This document shows, in pieces, positions 29,489-38,621 of a stretch of 64,000 nt of DNA (positions are counted from its first letter, which is position 1; each line of letters starts with the position of its first letter). This DNA comes from Gp6-AA40 sp035647075 (GTDB taxonomy: Bacteria; Acidobacteriota; Vicinamibacteria; Vicinamibacterales; UBA2999), in assembly GCA_035647075.1 (NCBI GenBank), contig DASROF010000017.1:18698-82697 (forward strand), read 5' to 3'. Made by a program: the position numbers and the translations under genes. The notes under the pieces were generated by a model. It was not told the origin of the DNA. It ran no database searches and saw only the letters and a program-made list of their open reading frames with translations.

Positions 29489-30487
29489 ATGCGAGTTGCC
29501 CGTCTCGTTGCCGTTGCCCTGCTGGTGATCGCCGGCCGCGTCTTTACGCCGGACCTCATCGCCCAGGCCAAACCGGTGCCGGCCGACTGCAACCGCGCCT
29601 GTCTCGAAGGGCTGATGGAGCAGTACATCGCGGCGCTGCTCGCGCACGATCCGAAGCGCCTGCCGCTCTCAGCCGACGTGAAATACACCGAGCAGGACCA
29701 GGTGATGGACGTGGGCGACGGTTTCTGGAAGACCGTCACCGGCCGCGGCACCTACAACCACTTCTTCGCCGACCCAGCCGGCGGCCAGGTGGGCTGGATG
29801 GGGACGATGCGCGAGAAAGGCGGGCCGCTGCTCGTCGGGGTACGCCTGCGCGTGCAGCTGGGCCGCATCACCGAGATTGAAAACGGGTTTTTCCGGGCCG
29901 GCGGCGGCGGACCGAACAACATCGCCGCCATGGACAAGCTGGGCGGACCCGAGATGCTCTGGCTGCAGCCAATCCCGCCAGCGCAGCGAGCATCGCGCCA
30001 GCAGCTGATCAACATCGCCAACGCCTACTTCGAAGGGGTGCAGAAGAACGACGGCAAGGGCTTCTATCCATTTACCGACGACTGCGACCGCCTCGAGAAC
30101 GGCTCACATACGACAAACGTGCCCGGCTCCAAGCCGACCACTCCGAACTTCAACTACATGGGGTCGGACTGCAAGACGCAATTGCAGAGCGGCTATCTCG
30201 CGATCGTCAACAACGTCCACCACCGCCGCTTTCCGCTCGTGGACGAGGAGCGCGGCGTCGTCTGGGCAAATTGCACGTTCGACATGGACGGCACCGTCAC
30301 CCAGATCAAGTTGGCGACGACGGGCGAGATTGCGGACATGAGCGGCTTCGCCGGCCGTGCATCGAGCATCCACGTGACCGAGGCGTTCCGGATCGAGAAT
30401 GGGCTGATCCGCCGGGTCGAGATGATCGGCACGAGCGTGCCGTATCACTTCAACTCAACGTGGGGGCCGGTGTTAAGCGGGAAATGA
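29489..30487 (+). CDS. Secreted protein with two SnoaL/DUF8021-like halves
   Basis: 332 residues, with a signal peptide MRVARLVAVALLVIAGRVFT. The first half has CNRACLEGLMEQYIAALLAHDP, a SnoaL-like cystatin-fold opening, and GRGTYNHFFADPAGG; the second half has ANAYFEGVQKNDGKGFYPF. The pattern resembles DUF8021/SnoaL-like proteins in soil bacteria and fungi, of unknown function. A good ribosome-binding site precedes the ATG. Export to the periplasm is predicted. Confidence 0.7.
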   Translation: MRVARLVAVALLVIAGRVFTPDLIAQAKPVPADCNRACLEGLMEQYIAALLAHDPKRLPLSADVKYTEQDQVMDVGDGFWKTVTGRGTYNHFFADPAGGQVGWMGTMREKGGPLLVGVRLRVQLGRITEIENGFFRAGGGGPNNIAAMDKLGGPEMLWLQPIPPAQRASRQQLINIANAYFEGVQKNDGKGFYPFTDDCDRLENGSHTTNVPGSKPTTPNFNYMGSDCKTQLQSGYLAIVNNVHHRRFPLVDEERGVVWANCTFDMDGTVTQIKLATTGEIADMSGFAGRASSIHVTEAFRIENGLIRRVEMIGTSVPYHFNSTWGPVLSGK

Positions 30488-30531
30488 CCGGTTCACGAGA
30501 TGTTCAGCATGAACCTTTGAACAGGACCTAC

Positions 30532-30567
30532 TGAACTGATTGAACCTATTGAACTTATTGAACCTCG
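30532..30567. repeat. Four 9-bp tandem units between convergent genes
   Basis: Four in-phase 9-bp units start with TGAAC: TGAACTGAT (30532-30540), then three variants at 30541, 30550 and 30559. Further TGAAC words occur upstream at 30510-30525. The array lies between the stop at 30487 and the convergent stop at 30592. Confidence 0.75.
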
Positions 30568-30591
30568 TGGACGGCCTGAACCCCGCGGGGT

Positions 30592-32076
30592 TCAATCCGT
30601 CACCGGCTTCAACACCGGGCTCTCATCCGCGAACTGCTGAATGATCGAGAGCAGGCCCATGTACAGGAAACCGACCTGGAACAGCACCAGGAACGGAATG
30701 GTTCCGTAGATGCCGTTGGCGAGCGCGTAAAACACGGTGGCGGTGAAGTAGAGGCCGAGTGCGACCTCGATCATCGGCTGGACCAGGAAGCTCTGGCGGT
30801 ATTTCTTCCCGATCCACTCGTCGCCGCGCCCCTCAATCCGGTACTTCGGCGTGCGGGCGAACTCGCTCTGCTGGTTGAAGAGCGCCTCGAACACCGCGCG
30901 GGTGTTGTTGACGGTGAGGCCGATGCCGATCGACATCAGGAACGGCAGGTACTTCAGCCTGGTCACCCAGTCTTTGTGCAGCTCGCGCTGGCAGACCATG
31001 TAGAAATTCGCCACCGACGCCGTGGCCGCGAAGAAGAGCGGCACGTCGATCAGCAGCATTTCGTACCACCCCATGTTGTAGCGAATCGCCATCGACGGCC
31101 CGAGCAGGACCGACAGCACGCACATGAGCGGGTAGTTGAAGTTCGCCGTGAGGTGGAAGAACGCTTCCGCCTTCACGCCCAGCGGCACCTTCGCGCGCAG
31201 GATCTGCGGCAGCAGCTTGCGGCAGGTCTGAATCGAACCCTTCGCCCAGCGATGCTGCTGCGACTTGAACGAGTTCATCTCCACCGGCACTTCCGCGGGG
31301 GCGATCAGATCGGGAAGGAAGATGAACTTCCAGCCGCGCAGCTGCGCTCGGTAGCTGAGGTCGAGATCCTCAGTCAGCGTGTCGTGCTGCCAACCACCGG
31401 CGTCGGCAATCGCAGCGCGCCGCCAGATGCCTGCCGTGCCGTTGAAGTTGAAAAACAGACCCGCGCGATTGCGCCCACCGTGCTCGAGCACGAAGTGGCC
31501 GTCGAGCAGGATCGACTGGATCTTCGTGAGCAGCGAGTAATCCTGATTGATGTGTCCCCATCGCGCCTGTACCATCGCGATGCGATCGTCGCCGAAATAC
31601 GGAACCGTCTTCTCGAGGAAGTCGGGCGACGGCATGAAGTCGGCATCGAAGATGGCGATGAAGTCACCTTTGGCCACGTGCATCGCCGCGTCGAGCGCTC
31701 CGGCCTTGTAGCCGGTGCGGTCGGTGCGATGAATGTAGGTGATGTCGATGCCGGCCGCGGCATTGCGCATCACCGCGCGCTCCGCCACATTCTGCGTTTC
31801 GTCGGTGGAGTCGTCCAGGACCTGGATCTCGAGCAGCTCGCGCGGGTATTGAAGCTGACAGACGGCATCGATCAGCCGATCCGCCACATACATCTCGTTG
31901 TAGATCGGAAGCTGGACCGTGACCTTCGGCAGCCGATCCATGCCTGCAGGGGCCGGATGACGACCCTTGTTCTTCATGTACAGGTAGACCAGGTAATACC
32001 GGTGCCACCCGTAGACCGCCAGAATGACGAGGACGAAAAAATAGGTCGCGAGAACGAGCGTTTCGCCGGGCGTCAT
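30592..32076 (-). CDS. Processive GT2 family glycosyltransferase (cellulose/mannan synthase-like)
   Basis: 494 residues from ATG 32076. One membrane helix lies at the N-terminus (LVLATYFFVLVILAVYGWHR), then a GT2 domain with DDSTDETQ, the DxD motif FDADFMPSP, TED in DTLTEDLDLSYRAQL and the QxxRW motif QQHRWAKGS. At least four helices follow. This is the signature of processive beta-glycan synthases in the cytoplasmic membrane (Csl-type). The product is unknown. Residues upstream of the chosen ATG, in the frame to 32256, overlap the divergent larB gene and are not plausible. Confidence 0.9.
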   Translation of the reverse strand: MTPGETLVLATYFFVLVILAVYGWHRYYLVYLYMKNKGRHPAPAGMDRLPKVTVQLPIYNEMYVADRLIDAVCQLQYPRELLEIQVLDDSTDETQNVAERAVMRNAAAGIDITYIHRTDRTGYKAGALDAAMHVAKGDFIAIFDADFMPSPDFLEKTVPYFGDDRIAMVQARWGHINQDYSLLTKIQSILLDGHFVLEHGGRNRAGLFFNFNGTAGIWRRAAIADAGGWQHDTLTEDLDLSYRAQLRGWKFIFLPDLIAPAEVPVEMNSFKSQQHRWAKGSIQTCRKLLPQILRAKVPLGVKAEAFFHLTANFNYPLMCVLSVLLGPSMAIRYNMGWYEMLLIDVPLFFAATASVANFYMVCQRELHKDWVTRLKYLPFLMSIGIGLTVNNTRAVFEALFNQQSEFARTPKYRIEGRGDEWIGKKYRQSFLVQPMIEVALGLYFTATVFYALANGIYGTIPFLVLFQVGFLYMGLLSIIQQFADESPVLKPVTD

Positions 32077-32119
32077 GTGTGAGATTGTGCGGTCAGCACA
32101 AAGACGGATTATATGCGAT

Positions 32120-32878
32120 ATGAACCATGAGGACCTGCAGCGGCTGCTGACTGACGTCAAGGGCGGAGCGCTCGAGACGCAGCACGCGGCGGAGCGAATT
32201 CTCGAAGCACTGCGCGCTGCCCCGTTCGAAGACCTGGGCTTTGCACGGGTCGACACACATCGTGAGGTTCGGCAGGGCTTCCCCGAGGTGATCCTGGGCC
32301 TCGGAAAGGCCCCGGCTCAGATTGCTGCCATCGCCGAGCGCATCATCGCGCGGGGACAGACGCTGCTGGTCAGCCGCGCCACCCGCGACGCGTTCGATGC
32401 CGTGCGCACGATTGCACCCGCATGCGAGTACCACGAGGACGCTCGCATGATCACGCTCAAGCAGGCCGCCGTTCCGAAAGGTGTCGGCACGGTCCTCGTC
32501 GCGTGCGCAGGCACGTCCGATTTACCCATCGCAGAGGAGGCGGCGATCACTGCGGACGTGATGGGGAATGCGGTGGACCGTCTTTACGACGTCGGCGTCG
32601 CGGGGATCCATCGGTTGTTGCAGGAGCGCGCGCGGCTCGAATCCGCGCGCGTCGTGATCGTCGTCGCGGGAATGGAAGGCGCCCTGCCGAGCGTGATCGC
32701 GGGATTGATTCAGACGCCGGTGATTGCAGTGCCGACCAGTGTCGGCTATGGCGCAAGCTTCGGTGGACTCGCCGCGTTGCTCGGCATGCTCAACAGCTGC
32801 GCGAACGGCGTGGCGGTGGTGAATATCGACAACGGCTTCGGCGCGGCATGCATGGCCAGCGCGATCAATCATCTCTAA
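32120..32878 (+). CDS. larB: Nickel-pincer cofactor biosynthesis protein LarB
   Basis: 252 residues from ATG 32120. LarB is a PurE-like protein which carboxylates and hydrolyses nicotinic acid adenine dinucleotide in the synthesis of the nickel-pincer nucleotide used by lactate racemase. Sequence signs are GFPEVILGLGKAPAQ near residue 65, VACAGTSDLPIAEEAA near 128 and PTSVGYGASFGG near 210. larC and larE are not in the window, so the pathway here may be incomplete or scattered. yaeQ follows in the same reading frame after larB's TAA with no other stop. Confidence 0.92.
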   Translation: MNHEDLQRLLTDVKGGALETQHAAERILEALRAAPFEDLGFARVDTHREVRQGFPEVILGLGKAPAQIAAIAERIIARGQTLLVSRATRDAFDAVRTIAPACEYHEDARMITLKQAAVPKGVGTVLVACAGTSDLPIAEEAAITADVMGNAVDRLYDVGVAGIHRLLQERARLESARVVIVVAGMEGALPSVIAGLIQTPVIAVPTSVGYGASFGGLAALLGMLNSCANGVAVVNIDNGFGAACMASAINHL

Positions 32879-32905
32879 ACCACGCAGACCACGAAAGTCA
32901 GCAAC

Positions 32906-33451
32906 CTGGCCCAGACCGCGACCGTCTACTCTGCGACGATCGATCTCGCCGACATGGATCGCAGCGTCTACGAGACGCTGGATCTGCGCGTCGCGCGACA
33001 CCCGTCGGAGACCGCCGAGTACATGCTGGTCCGCATCCTTGCCTACTGCCTGGAGTATCAGGAGGGGATCGCGCTGACTGAAGGCGTGTCGTCGGGCGAC
33101 GAGCCGGCGCTTGTCGTCCGCGACCTGACCGGCAGGATCACCGCCTGGATCGAGGTCGGGATGCCCGACGCAGAGCGGCTACATCGCGGCAGCAAGCGTG
33201 CCGATCGCGTGGCCGTCTACACGCATCGAGACGTGCGCCAGTTGATTGGCAACCTGGAGGGGCAGCGTATCCATCGATCACAGGACATCCCGATCCGCGC
33301 CTTCGATCGGACCCTCGTCGAGGAGATCGCCGCCCACCTCGCCCGCCGGATCTCCATGTCGATCTCGGTGAGCGGCGGCGAGCTGTTCATCGGGCTGGGC
33401 GAGCGGTCGTGGACCGTGCCGCTCGTCGAGCATCGTCTCAGTCCTCAATGA
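32906..33451 (+). CDS. yaeQ: YaeQ family protein with a probable CTG start
   Basis: 181 residues if CTG 32906 is the start, the same length as E. coli YaeQ. The N-terminus (M)AQTATVYSATIDLADMDR aligns residue by residue with the E. coli start (MALKATIYKATV...). No ATG, GTG or TTG exists in frame between larB's stop (32876-32878) and ATG 32954, which would lose the first strand. Family landmarks: ARHPSETAEYMLVRILAY, GDEPALVV and AWIEVGMPD. YaeQ belongs to the PD-(D/E)XK fold and its function is unknown. The assignment is firm, the start codon inferred. Confidence 0.85.
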   Translation: MAQTATVYSATIDLADMDRSVYETLDLRVARHPSETAEYMLVRILAYCLEYQEGIALTEGVSSGDEPALVVRDLTGRITAWIEVGMPDAERLHRGSKRADRVAVYTHRDVRQLIGNLEGQRIHRSQDIPIRAFDRTLVEEIAAHLARRISMSISVSGGELFIGLGERSWTVPLVEHRLSPQ

Positions 33452-33924
33452 CCTCGGATTGAGAGGTCTCCCTGTGTGATCGGACGATCTGCAATGTGTG
33501 CCGCGACGCAGGGCAAAGGCGTTGCGGAGCGAATGAGTGACACGAGATCAATGCCCTCATCCCGCTTACCGCCGTCCTGAATGGACAGTCGAAAGGCGGC
33601 CGTCCCCTGGCGGTTGCCTGGATGATTCGAACCATCGAACGAATCGATCGTGCCAGAGAACAAGACGTTACCGGCCGAGCGACGGTAGTAGCAATGGACT
33701 GTCCCTCTGAAGCTGACACCGTCGTGGTTGCGAACGATGATTTCTCCGCGCCCCTCCCGTGCCCGCACGCTGAAGGTGGCGGCCGCGTCGACCCCGAGAA
33801 CGGTTCGCCATTCAATCGAACCGGACGCCCCCTCAGGAGCAGCATCCTGCGCACGCGCGTGGTGGGGAGCCGCAGTCATCAGTCCGAATCCGACCAGAAA
33901 GGATGCGACCAGCCCCCTCATCAT
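33445..33924 (-). CDS. Small secreted protein of unknown function
   Basis: 159 residues from ATG 33924 (33921 also possible). A signal peptide MRGLVASFLVGFGLMTAAPH ends near ARAQ. The mature part of about 130 residues has SIEWRTVLGVDAAATFSVR and GRGEIIVRNHDGVSFRGTV-like beta-strand patterns. No family could be recognised. It overlaps the yaeQ 3' end by 7 bases (convergent). The codon pattern is as expected of a coding region and a secreted protein is likely; the opposite-strand frames have no known matches. Confidence 0.65.
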   Translation of the reverse strand: MMRGLVASFLVGFGLMTAAPHHARAQDAAPEGASGSIEWRTVLGVDAAATFSVRAREGRGEIIVRNHDGVSFRGTVHCYYRRSAGNVLFSGTIDSFDGSNHPGNRQGTAAFRLSIQDGGKRDEGIDLVSLIRSATPLPCVAAHIADRPITQGDLSIRGH

Positions 33925-34102
33925 TCACACTCCGGCATTCCATCTCGGGCGCCGGCCGCTTCTACCACTCGTTCCGAGTCGGCGTGTGCGAGAACGTCTC
34001 GCCTCAGTTTAGTACCCGTTTTCAGAGACCGCGGCGCTAGAATCGAGCCGCGCTCGTCAGGCCGCGCCAGGCGGTCCGACGAATAACCGTTCGAGGCGGC
34101 CG

Positions 34103-35143
34103 ATGAGATCACCACGCGTCATAGTCATCGTGCTTGCGCTTGCGTCAGCGACTCCAGCGGCGGCACTGGCGCAGTGGCTCAATTACCCGACACCAGGCAT
34201 TCCGCGGCTGCCTGACGGAAGGCCGAACCTCTCGGCACCCGCGCCGAGGACGCCGGACGGGAAGCCGGACTTATCGGGCGTGTGGAGGGGCGCAGGTCCG
34301 ATCTATCGATTCAACATCGCTCAGGATCTCGACACCAGGGATGTCCAGCCCTGGGCCGAAGCGCTCTTCCTCAAGCGCGTTCGGGAGTCACGAAAAGACA
34401 GTCCCCTGGCCCGGTGCATGCCGGTCAGTGTGCCCTTCCACAATTTCTTCAATCTGACGCGCGTCGTGCAGACACCGTCGTTGATGGTGATGCTGTATGA
34501 ATCGCCAAACAGTCCGCATCGTACGATCTACACCGATGGGCGCGAGTTGCCGAAGGATCCGAATCCCGCGTTCCTCGGGTACTCAGTTGGCCGCTGGGAC
34601 GGCGAGACGTTCGTGGTGACCAGTGCAGGTTTCAACGCGCTCGGATGGCTGGATAGTTCGGGCCATCCTCAGACCGAGTCGCTCCGTCTCACCGAACGCA
34701 TGCGGCGGCGCGACTTTGGTCATTTGGACTTCGAGATCACCATCGACGATCCCACCGTGTTCACGAAGCCGTTCACGATCAAGACGGAGCGTGTGCTGGC
34801 AGCGGACACCGACCTGCTCGAGGACTATTGCGAAAACGAGCGCAGTCGAGCCCATTTCTCCATCGACACATCAATCAAAGTGAGCCCATCGGTAGTGGCC
34901 GCATACGCGGGGGTCTATGCGCTTGGCCCGGGCCGCGATATCACGGTCAGCGTGGTGGACGACCTCGTGTTCGTGCGCGGACTCAACGAGCCCAAGGTGC
35001 CGCTGATTCCCACCTCCGCGACCGCATTCATGTCCACCACGACGTCAGCCGGCTTCGAGTTCGTGAAAGACAAACAGGGCACGGTGACCCACGTGATTAT
35101 TCGCGGCATCGCAGACGAGCAGAAGGCGGTCCGGAAGAAGTAG
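34103..35143 (+). CDS. Acidobacterial secreted 'PDGKPDLSGVW' family protein
   Basis: 346 residues from ATG 34103. A signal peptide (VIVIVLALASATPAAALAQ) precedes the family hallmark RTPDGKPDLSGVWRG near residue 50, then FLGYSVGRWDGETFVV near 155 and TEDY-like ending (DLLEDYCENERS near 235). Homologues occur in tens of copies per genome in Acidobacteria; function is unknown and a periplasmic role inferred. The C-terminal 90 residues, with GVYALGPGRDITV, are an added lipocalin-like beta part. The 178-base gap to the divergent gene shows a possible -10 (TAGAAT, 34038). Confidence 0.75.
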   Translation: MRSPRVIVIVLALASATPAAALAQWLNYPTPGIPRLPDGRPNLSAPAPRTPDGKPDLSGVWRGAGPIYRFNIAQDLDTRDVQPWAEALFLKRVRESRKDSPLARCMPVSVPFHNFFNLTRVVQTPSLMVMLYESPNSPHRTIYTDGRELPKDPNPAFLGYSVGRWDGETFVVTSAGFNALGWLDSSGHPQTESLRLTERMRRRDFGHLDFEITIDDPTVFTKPFTIKTERVLAADTDLLEDYCENERSRAHFSIDTSIKVSPSVVAAYAGVYALGPGRDITVSVVDDLVFVRGLNEPKVPLIPTSATAFMSTTTSAGFEFVKDKQGTVTHVIIRGIADEQKAVRKK

Positions 35144-35263
35144 CGTCGGCGGACGTGCTGCGAGATCTTGTCGCCGGCCTCGGTTTTCGTAAATCGATCG
35201 AGCGCAATCAGATGCAATTGCCGGCCGCCCTGTGCCGGTACCAACGTTGCGAGCCTGCGTTCT

Positions 35264-36007
35264 GTGGAACCGCAGCGACCGACCGAGCAGCTGTCTATCG
35301 ATTGGGCAGCTAACGAGACGCCCGCCCAGAAACCGGCTCCGCCAGTCGCGGCCGTTGAAGCAGGACCGAAGGAAGCAGGGCGGAAGTCTGCTGGCCGATC
35401 GCCTGTCGTCCCGATTGTCACCACGGGCGCAATCGTAGGCGCGATGGCGATGCTGGCTTTCGTGAGCGTTCGCCCGGAGCCACGAATGGCGGCGCCGCCC
35501 GCGACCGCCACCGCCATCGCCCCGGCACCTGCGACTGCACCTGCACCTGCCTACGTCGAAACCATTCCTCCACCGACCTGGACGGGCGGGCCGCGAGCCA
35601 GCTGGTTACGCGATGGCTCGAAGACGATCACCTTCCAACTGGCGGCCACACGCGACCTCTCGGTCTGGATGAACAAGGCGCGGCCCGCTCTCGCGGCCCG
35701 TTGCCTGTATCACGCGATCGAAGTCTTCGTGGTGCTCGACACGTCCGCCAGCTTCGAACACGACGCCGATCGACGCACGGTCCGCGTGCAGTGGGACGAC
35801 GAGCCTGCGACCGTTCAGCAGTGGGGAGTCTCGGAAAGCGGTCGGGAACTCTTTGCTCCGGATGGAAAGGCTTTCATGGAGCGATTGGCAACCTCCCGCC
35901 GGCTGCAGTTCGGCTTTACCCCGTTCAACGCTGATCCGGTGACGGCCGAGTTTGCCGTGCAAGGATTCGATCGCCTCGCTGGCCTGGTGACGAGCACCTG
36001 CAAATAG
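35264..36007 (+). CDS. Membrane-anchored protein with VasI/TagO-like C-terminal domain
   Basis: 247 residues from GTG 35264 (TTG 35168 possible but unlikely). A 40-residue cytoplasmic part, one membrane helix (PVVPIVTTGAIVGAMAMLAF) and an Ala/Pro-rich linker (ATAPAPAYVETIPPPTW) precede a C-terminal domain: CLYHAIEVFVVLD, VRVQWDDEPATVQQWGVSES and FGFTPFNADPVTAEFAVQGF. The order resembles T6SS-associated VasI/TagO-type domains (RC...VxYRIDDGPA...W...TPYNxxPVTAVFDLSG). No other T6SS gene is in the window, so it is probably a stand-alone use of this fold. Sequence similarity is judged by eye only. Confidence 0.6.
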   Translation: MEPQRPTEQLSIDWAANETPAQKPAPPVAAVEAGPKEAGRKSAGRSPVVPIVTTGAIVGAMAMLAFVSVRPEPRMAAPPATATAIAPAPATAPAPAYVETIPPPTWTGGPRASWLRDGSKTITFQLAATRDLSVWMNKARPALAARCLYHAIEVFVVLDTSASFEHDADRRTVRVQWDDEPATVQQWGVSESGRELFAPDGKAFMERLATSRRLQFGFTPFNADPVTAEFAVQGFDRLAGLVTSTCK

Positions 36008-36123
36008 GCCGGAACCCCGGCGCCCGTCCGGTCCTCCCCCCTCCGACTCTTTTCGATCCAGCGTTTTCGGAGTTTGTATACTGACAAGTCACCGCTCCGC
36101 CACTTCCTCGCACAGACACAGCA

Positions 36124-38604
36124 ATGCACGCAGGCGCCCTCCGGGCCCTTGAATTCGATCGGATCGTCGCCGTCGTCGCCGGGCTGTCCGTCACGCCAAC
36201 CGGACAGGATCGGCTCGCCGAGCTCGAACCGTTGATCGACGCTTCGGCTGTCGCGCGCACGCAGCGGGCGACCACGGAGGGCACGCGGTTCCTCGCCGAC
36301 CATCCGGGCTTCCCTCTCCGCGCACCGTCGGACCTCGACGCGATCATCGCGGCGTTGGGAGTTGAAGGACGTGCGCTGGAGCCGTTGCGGCTCGTTGGCC
36401 TGGCGGACTATCTCGAATCGATCGAGCAGACGCGAGCCGCGGTGCGTGGTGTCGCCCCGTCGTTTCCGTTGTTGACGGCGCTGGTCGACACCGTGGCCTC
36501 GTTCAGGAGCGAGATCGCTGACGTGCGACGCAAGATCGAGCCGTCAGGCGACGTTGCCGACAACGCCAGCCCGGCACTCGCGTCCATTCGCGAACGCTTG
36601 CGCAGGCAGAAATCGCGACTGCGATCCACGCTCGATTCGTTCCTGCGAGGACGGGAGACGTCGAAGTACCTGCAGGAGCAGGTCGTCACCGATCGCAATG
36701 GCCGGCACGTCCTGATGGTGCGTGCCGAACATCGCGGCGCGATTCCCGGCATCGTCCACGGCGGCTCCGCCAGCGGCGCGAGCCTCTTCGTCGAGCCGAT
36801 GGAGACGGTGGAGATCAACAACGAAATCGTCGAGCTCGAGGAACAGGAGGCCGAAGAGGTCCGGCGAATCCTGCTGGAACTGACCGACGCATTCAGGGGC
36901 CGTCCGGACGATCTGACTCGCACGCTCGGCGTGGCCACGGAGCTGGACGTCATCCAGGCGCGCGCACGGTTCTCTCTGATGACCGATGCGGTGGAGCCGG
37001 TGATCGCTGCTGACGGAAGCTTCGAGCTTCGCGGCGCCCGGCATCCCCTGCTGATGAGGAGGGTGAACGAGCGGTTGGAGGACGGTCGCGAGGACGGTGG
37101 GATCGATCCAGTGCCGGTCGACATCCTGCTCACGCCTCCCACGCGCGTCCTGGTGATCACCGGACCGAACACCGGCGGAAAGACTGTCGCCCTCAAAACG
37201 GCTGGACTGCTTTCCTTGATGGCGCAGTCCGGTCTGCACATTCCCGCCGACAAGGGATCGAAGCTGCCGGTCTTCGGGTCCGTGTTCGCGGACATCGGCG
37301 ACGAGCAGTCGATTTCCGCAAGCCTCAGTACCTTCTCGGCGCACATCACCAACGTGGTGTCGATGGATCGCACGCTGACGCTGCCGACGCTGATCCTGCT
37401 CGACGAAGTGGGCGCTGGCACCGACCCGGTCGAAGGCGGGGCACTCGGCACCGCGGTCATCGATCACTTCCGGCGACGCGGCGCGCATCTCATTGCCACG
37501 ACGCACTATGACTCGCTCAAGTCGTATGCGTCGACGACGGACGGAGTCGTCAGCGCGGCGTTCGGCTTCAATCCTGAGAATTTTGCGCCTACCTATAAGC
37601 TCATATACGGATCACCCGGCCGGAGCCTGGCGATTGAGATCGCCGCGCGGCTCGGGATGCCTGCGGATGTCGTCGCCGCAGCGCGCGAGAATCTCACCGA
37701 GCGCGAGAAGCAGCTCGCCGAGCATCTGGCGCGCGTCGACGATGACCTGAGAGCGCTGGAACGGGAGCGTAAACAGGCGACTGCGGAGCGGCTTGCCGTC
37801 GCCGACGCTGAGCGAAAGTTGCGCGCGCGCGAGGCGGCCGTGCGCGATCGCGAAGAGACATTCCGCAAGCGACTCGATTCACGGCTCGAGGAGCAGGTTC
37901 GCGCGGCCCGGAAAGAGATCGACACCGTCATCGAAGGGCTGAAGGCCCGCGCTGCCGAGCTGTCGCAGCAGGCGTCGGTTCGTCTTCGCTCAGGGGACAA
38001 GACGCGCGTCGCAGGTATCAGCACGGGCGAGACCGGTGCCGTGCGGGCCGATGCGCGCGCGGCGCTGGATGATGTGGTCTCGCGTCTCAAGGTCGGCGCG
38101 GGAGTCGGACCATCGCAGGGTCCGTCGCAGCAAGCCGAAGGCGAGATCGAGGTGGGATCGCGCGTGACTGTCGGTGCCCTCGGGCTCGAAGGAGTCGTCG
38201 TTGAGCTGCACGGCAAGCACGCGGAAATCGATATGCGAGGGAAACGGCTACGCGCGCCCCTTCGGGATCTGCGGATCGCCGGGTCCGCCGCAGACTCCGC
38301 TGAGCGGAACGCTGTCCACAGAATCCGGGTCAATGTGGATCTGGTGCCTCGCACGGGCTCACTGAGCGAGCTGAACGTCATCGGCAACACGGTCGACGAA
38401 GCGCTCACCCGGCTCGAGAAATTCCTCGACGAGGCCATGACCACTGACCTCCGCGAGCTGAGAATCGTCCACGGCCACGGCACGGGACAGCTGCGGCGCG
38501 CCATCGGCGCGTTTCTGAAGGAACATCCGTTGGTCGCGAACATCAGCACCGCGCCTCAGAATCAGGGTGGCGGTGGGGCGACGATCGTGGAATTGAAGGA
38601 CTAG
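36124..38604 (+). CDS. mutS2: MutS2 (endonuclease / ribosome rescue factor)
   Basis: 826 residues from ATG 36124. The N-terminal core and clamp domains are followed by an ATPase with Walker A GPNTGGKTVALKT near residue 346, Walker B LILLDEVGAGTDP and the conserved H in IATTHYDSLKSYA. A long coiled coil (about 515-620) precedes a C-terminal Smr domain (LNVIGNTVDEA, then HGHGTGQLR). MutS2 suppresses recombination and, in Bacillus, splits collided ribosomes; the Smr nuclease motif usually reads LDLRG, here LNVIG, so nuclease activity may be altered. TATACT at 36077 is a possible -10. dnaG follows 17 bases after. Confidence 0.93.
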   Translation: MHAGALRALEFDRIVAVVAGLSVTPTGQDRLAELEPLIDASAVARTQRATTEGTRFLADHPGFPLRAPSDLDAIIAALGVEGRALEPLRLVGLADYLESIEQTRAAVRGVAPSFPLLTALVDTVASFRSEIADVRRKIEPSGDVADNASPALASIRERLRRQKSRLRSTLDSFLRGRETSKYLQEQVVTDRNGRHVLMVRAEHRGAIPGIVHGGSASGASLFVEPMETVEINNEIVELEEQEAEEVRRILLELTDAFRGRPDDLTRTLGVATELDVIQARARFSLMTDAVEPVIAADGSFELRGARHPLLMRRVNERLEDGREDGGIDPVPVDILLTPPTRVLVITGPNTGGKTVALKTAGLLSLMAQSGLHIPADKGSKLPVFGSVFADIGDEQSISASLSTFSAHITNVVSMDRTLTLPTLILLDEVGAGTDPVEGGALGTAVIDHFRRRGAHLIATTHYDSLKSYASTTDGVVSAAFGFNPENFAPTYKLIYGSPGRSLAIEIAARLGMPADVVAAARENLTEREKQLAEHLARVDDDLRALERERKQATAERLAVADAERKLRAREAAVRDREETFRKRLDSRLEEQVRAARKEIDTVIEGLKARAAELSQQASVRLRSGDKTRVAGISTGETGAVRADARAALDDVVSRLKVGAGVGPSQGPSQQAEGEIEVGSRVTVGALGLEGVVVELHGKHAEIDMRGKRLRAPLRDLRIAGSAADSAERNAVHRIRVNVDLVPRTGSLSELNVIGNTVDEALTRLEKFLDEAMTTDLRELRIVHGHGTGQLRRAIGAFLKEHPLVANISTAPQNQGGGGATIVELKD

Positions 38605-38621
38605 TGATTTCTGACTCCTGA

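Noticed and set aside
32120..33451. LarB-YaeQ fusion by stop-codon read-through
   Set aside because: Both proteins are complete when taken separately, and YaeQ homology begins at CTG 32906, not at the larB stop.
35264..36007. Evidence of a type VI secretion system
   Set aside because: A single VasI/TagO-like domain with no Tss gene near it is not enough.
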